DNA of 64,000 nucleotides from Ecdyonurus torrentis (taxonomy: Eukaryota; Arthropoda; Insecta; Ephemeroptera; Heptageniidae). Shown here piece by piece: positions 63,327 to 64,000 of the stretch. The DNA is taken from contig OX439128.1 of NCBI GenBank assembly GCA_949318235.1, positions 47,796,530 to 47,860,529 of the forward strand, written 5' to 3'. Made by a program: the position numbers and the translations under genes. The notes beneath the pieces are model-generated. The model was given only the letters and a program-made list of their open reading frames with translations, was not told where the DNA came from and did no database searches. The stretch's first letter is position 1. Every line of letters begins with the position of its first letter.

Positions 63327-64000
63327 TACATTTTGTTTTTATTTAGACTGTATAGTCATTTAGAAAAAATCTAAAATTTATCAATAAAAGTTTAAATTTC
63401 TTAAGCAGCAGCATATAATTATAAAGATAAATATTTGGCAAGAATCCTAAAAGACAGATATATATTTAAAAAAAATATATTTAATTAATTTAATATATAT
63501 AGCAAGAAAATATATAACACATGGAATCTATCATTCAAAATAACTTTTCACAACAAGAAAAAATAATTTAACCTTTTAAAATACTGACACATTTAAAAAC
63601 AAAAAAATAAAATTTAAGATGATTTTAAAAATAAATAAAGTGTTTTCATTTATAATAATCTAAAGTCTAAATTTAATTATAGAATATAGTAAAATTAATA
63701 TTATATTCCATTTTTTTATAATATTATATTTTATTTTGTTATACGCAAAAAGTTGTTATTTAGTACTTTAAAAATAAAAAAAGGTATAATATAGAGGGGT
63801 GGCCTCTAACATTTAGCTTGATTGCAAAATCGATGTTAGGGAGCCACAGATGTAGTAGATATAACACGTTGTATGTCATTAGCGGCTCTCGAGGACGTGC
63901 AGGACTCTTTAGTCTTTACTGATGTTGCTGCATATAAAAATGTAAAATAATAATACGACACTTATTCTTGTCTTCATCGGCTGACTGACTATATAATGTA

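Overview
This is a eukaryotic nuclear window. It is very AT-rich, with intron-containing genes (GTAAGT-type donors, pyrimidine-rich acceptors), many long microsatellites ((AT)n, (CT)n, (CA)n, (TGAA)n), homopolymer runs and many short inverted-repeat transposons. Secreted low-complexity proteins and genes resembling 'uncharacterized arthropod' families suggest an arthropod, probably an AT-rich insect or a crustacean. I cannot fix the species. All gene models were spliced by hand from reading frame, GT..AG sites and intron phase; every splice junction given preserves the frame.

Layout. (1) 0-21.3 kb, plus strand: a tandem row of six genes for secreted or extracellular proteins. They are a Thr-rich mucin-like 3' exon (110-1583); a seven-exon membrane/secreted four-cysteine protein (3800-8558); a PPAEE-repeat protein (9945-11334); an acidic Ser/Thr/Glu protein (12625-14263); a Ser/Thr plus Gly-rich protein (14910-17032); and a PQQEQ-repeat protein (20263-21275). 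The last four, and the four-cysteine gene, have a signal peptide cut by a phase-0 intron after only 2-9 codons. Three of them (9945, 14910, 20263) end in the same C-terminal signature, W-N-R-x-[ST] placed exactly 11 residues from the stop. (2) 21.3-33 kb: a gene-poor stretch full of microsatellites and foldback/MITE elements, including an inverted repeat with 267-nt, nearly identical arms. (3) 33.2-46.1 kb: an eight-exon gene with a 7.6-kb first intron, encoding a second four-cysteine protein of 516 residues. (4) 50.6-53.4 kb: a four-exon gene for a third member, 203 residues. (5) 55.6-57.5 kb, minus strand: a five-exon calmodulin-like EF-hand gene. (6) 57.5-64 kb: no gene seen; repeats only.

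Two candidate undescribed systems stand out. One is the three-gene C-x5-C ... C-x4-C family, with a central hydrophobic segment and one conserved phase-2 intron between its two cysteine pairs. The other is the row of fast-evolving secreted repeat proteins with a conserved C-terminal GWNR-type tail next to basic residues, which could be a retained interaction motif or a processed peptide.
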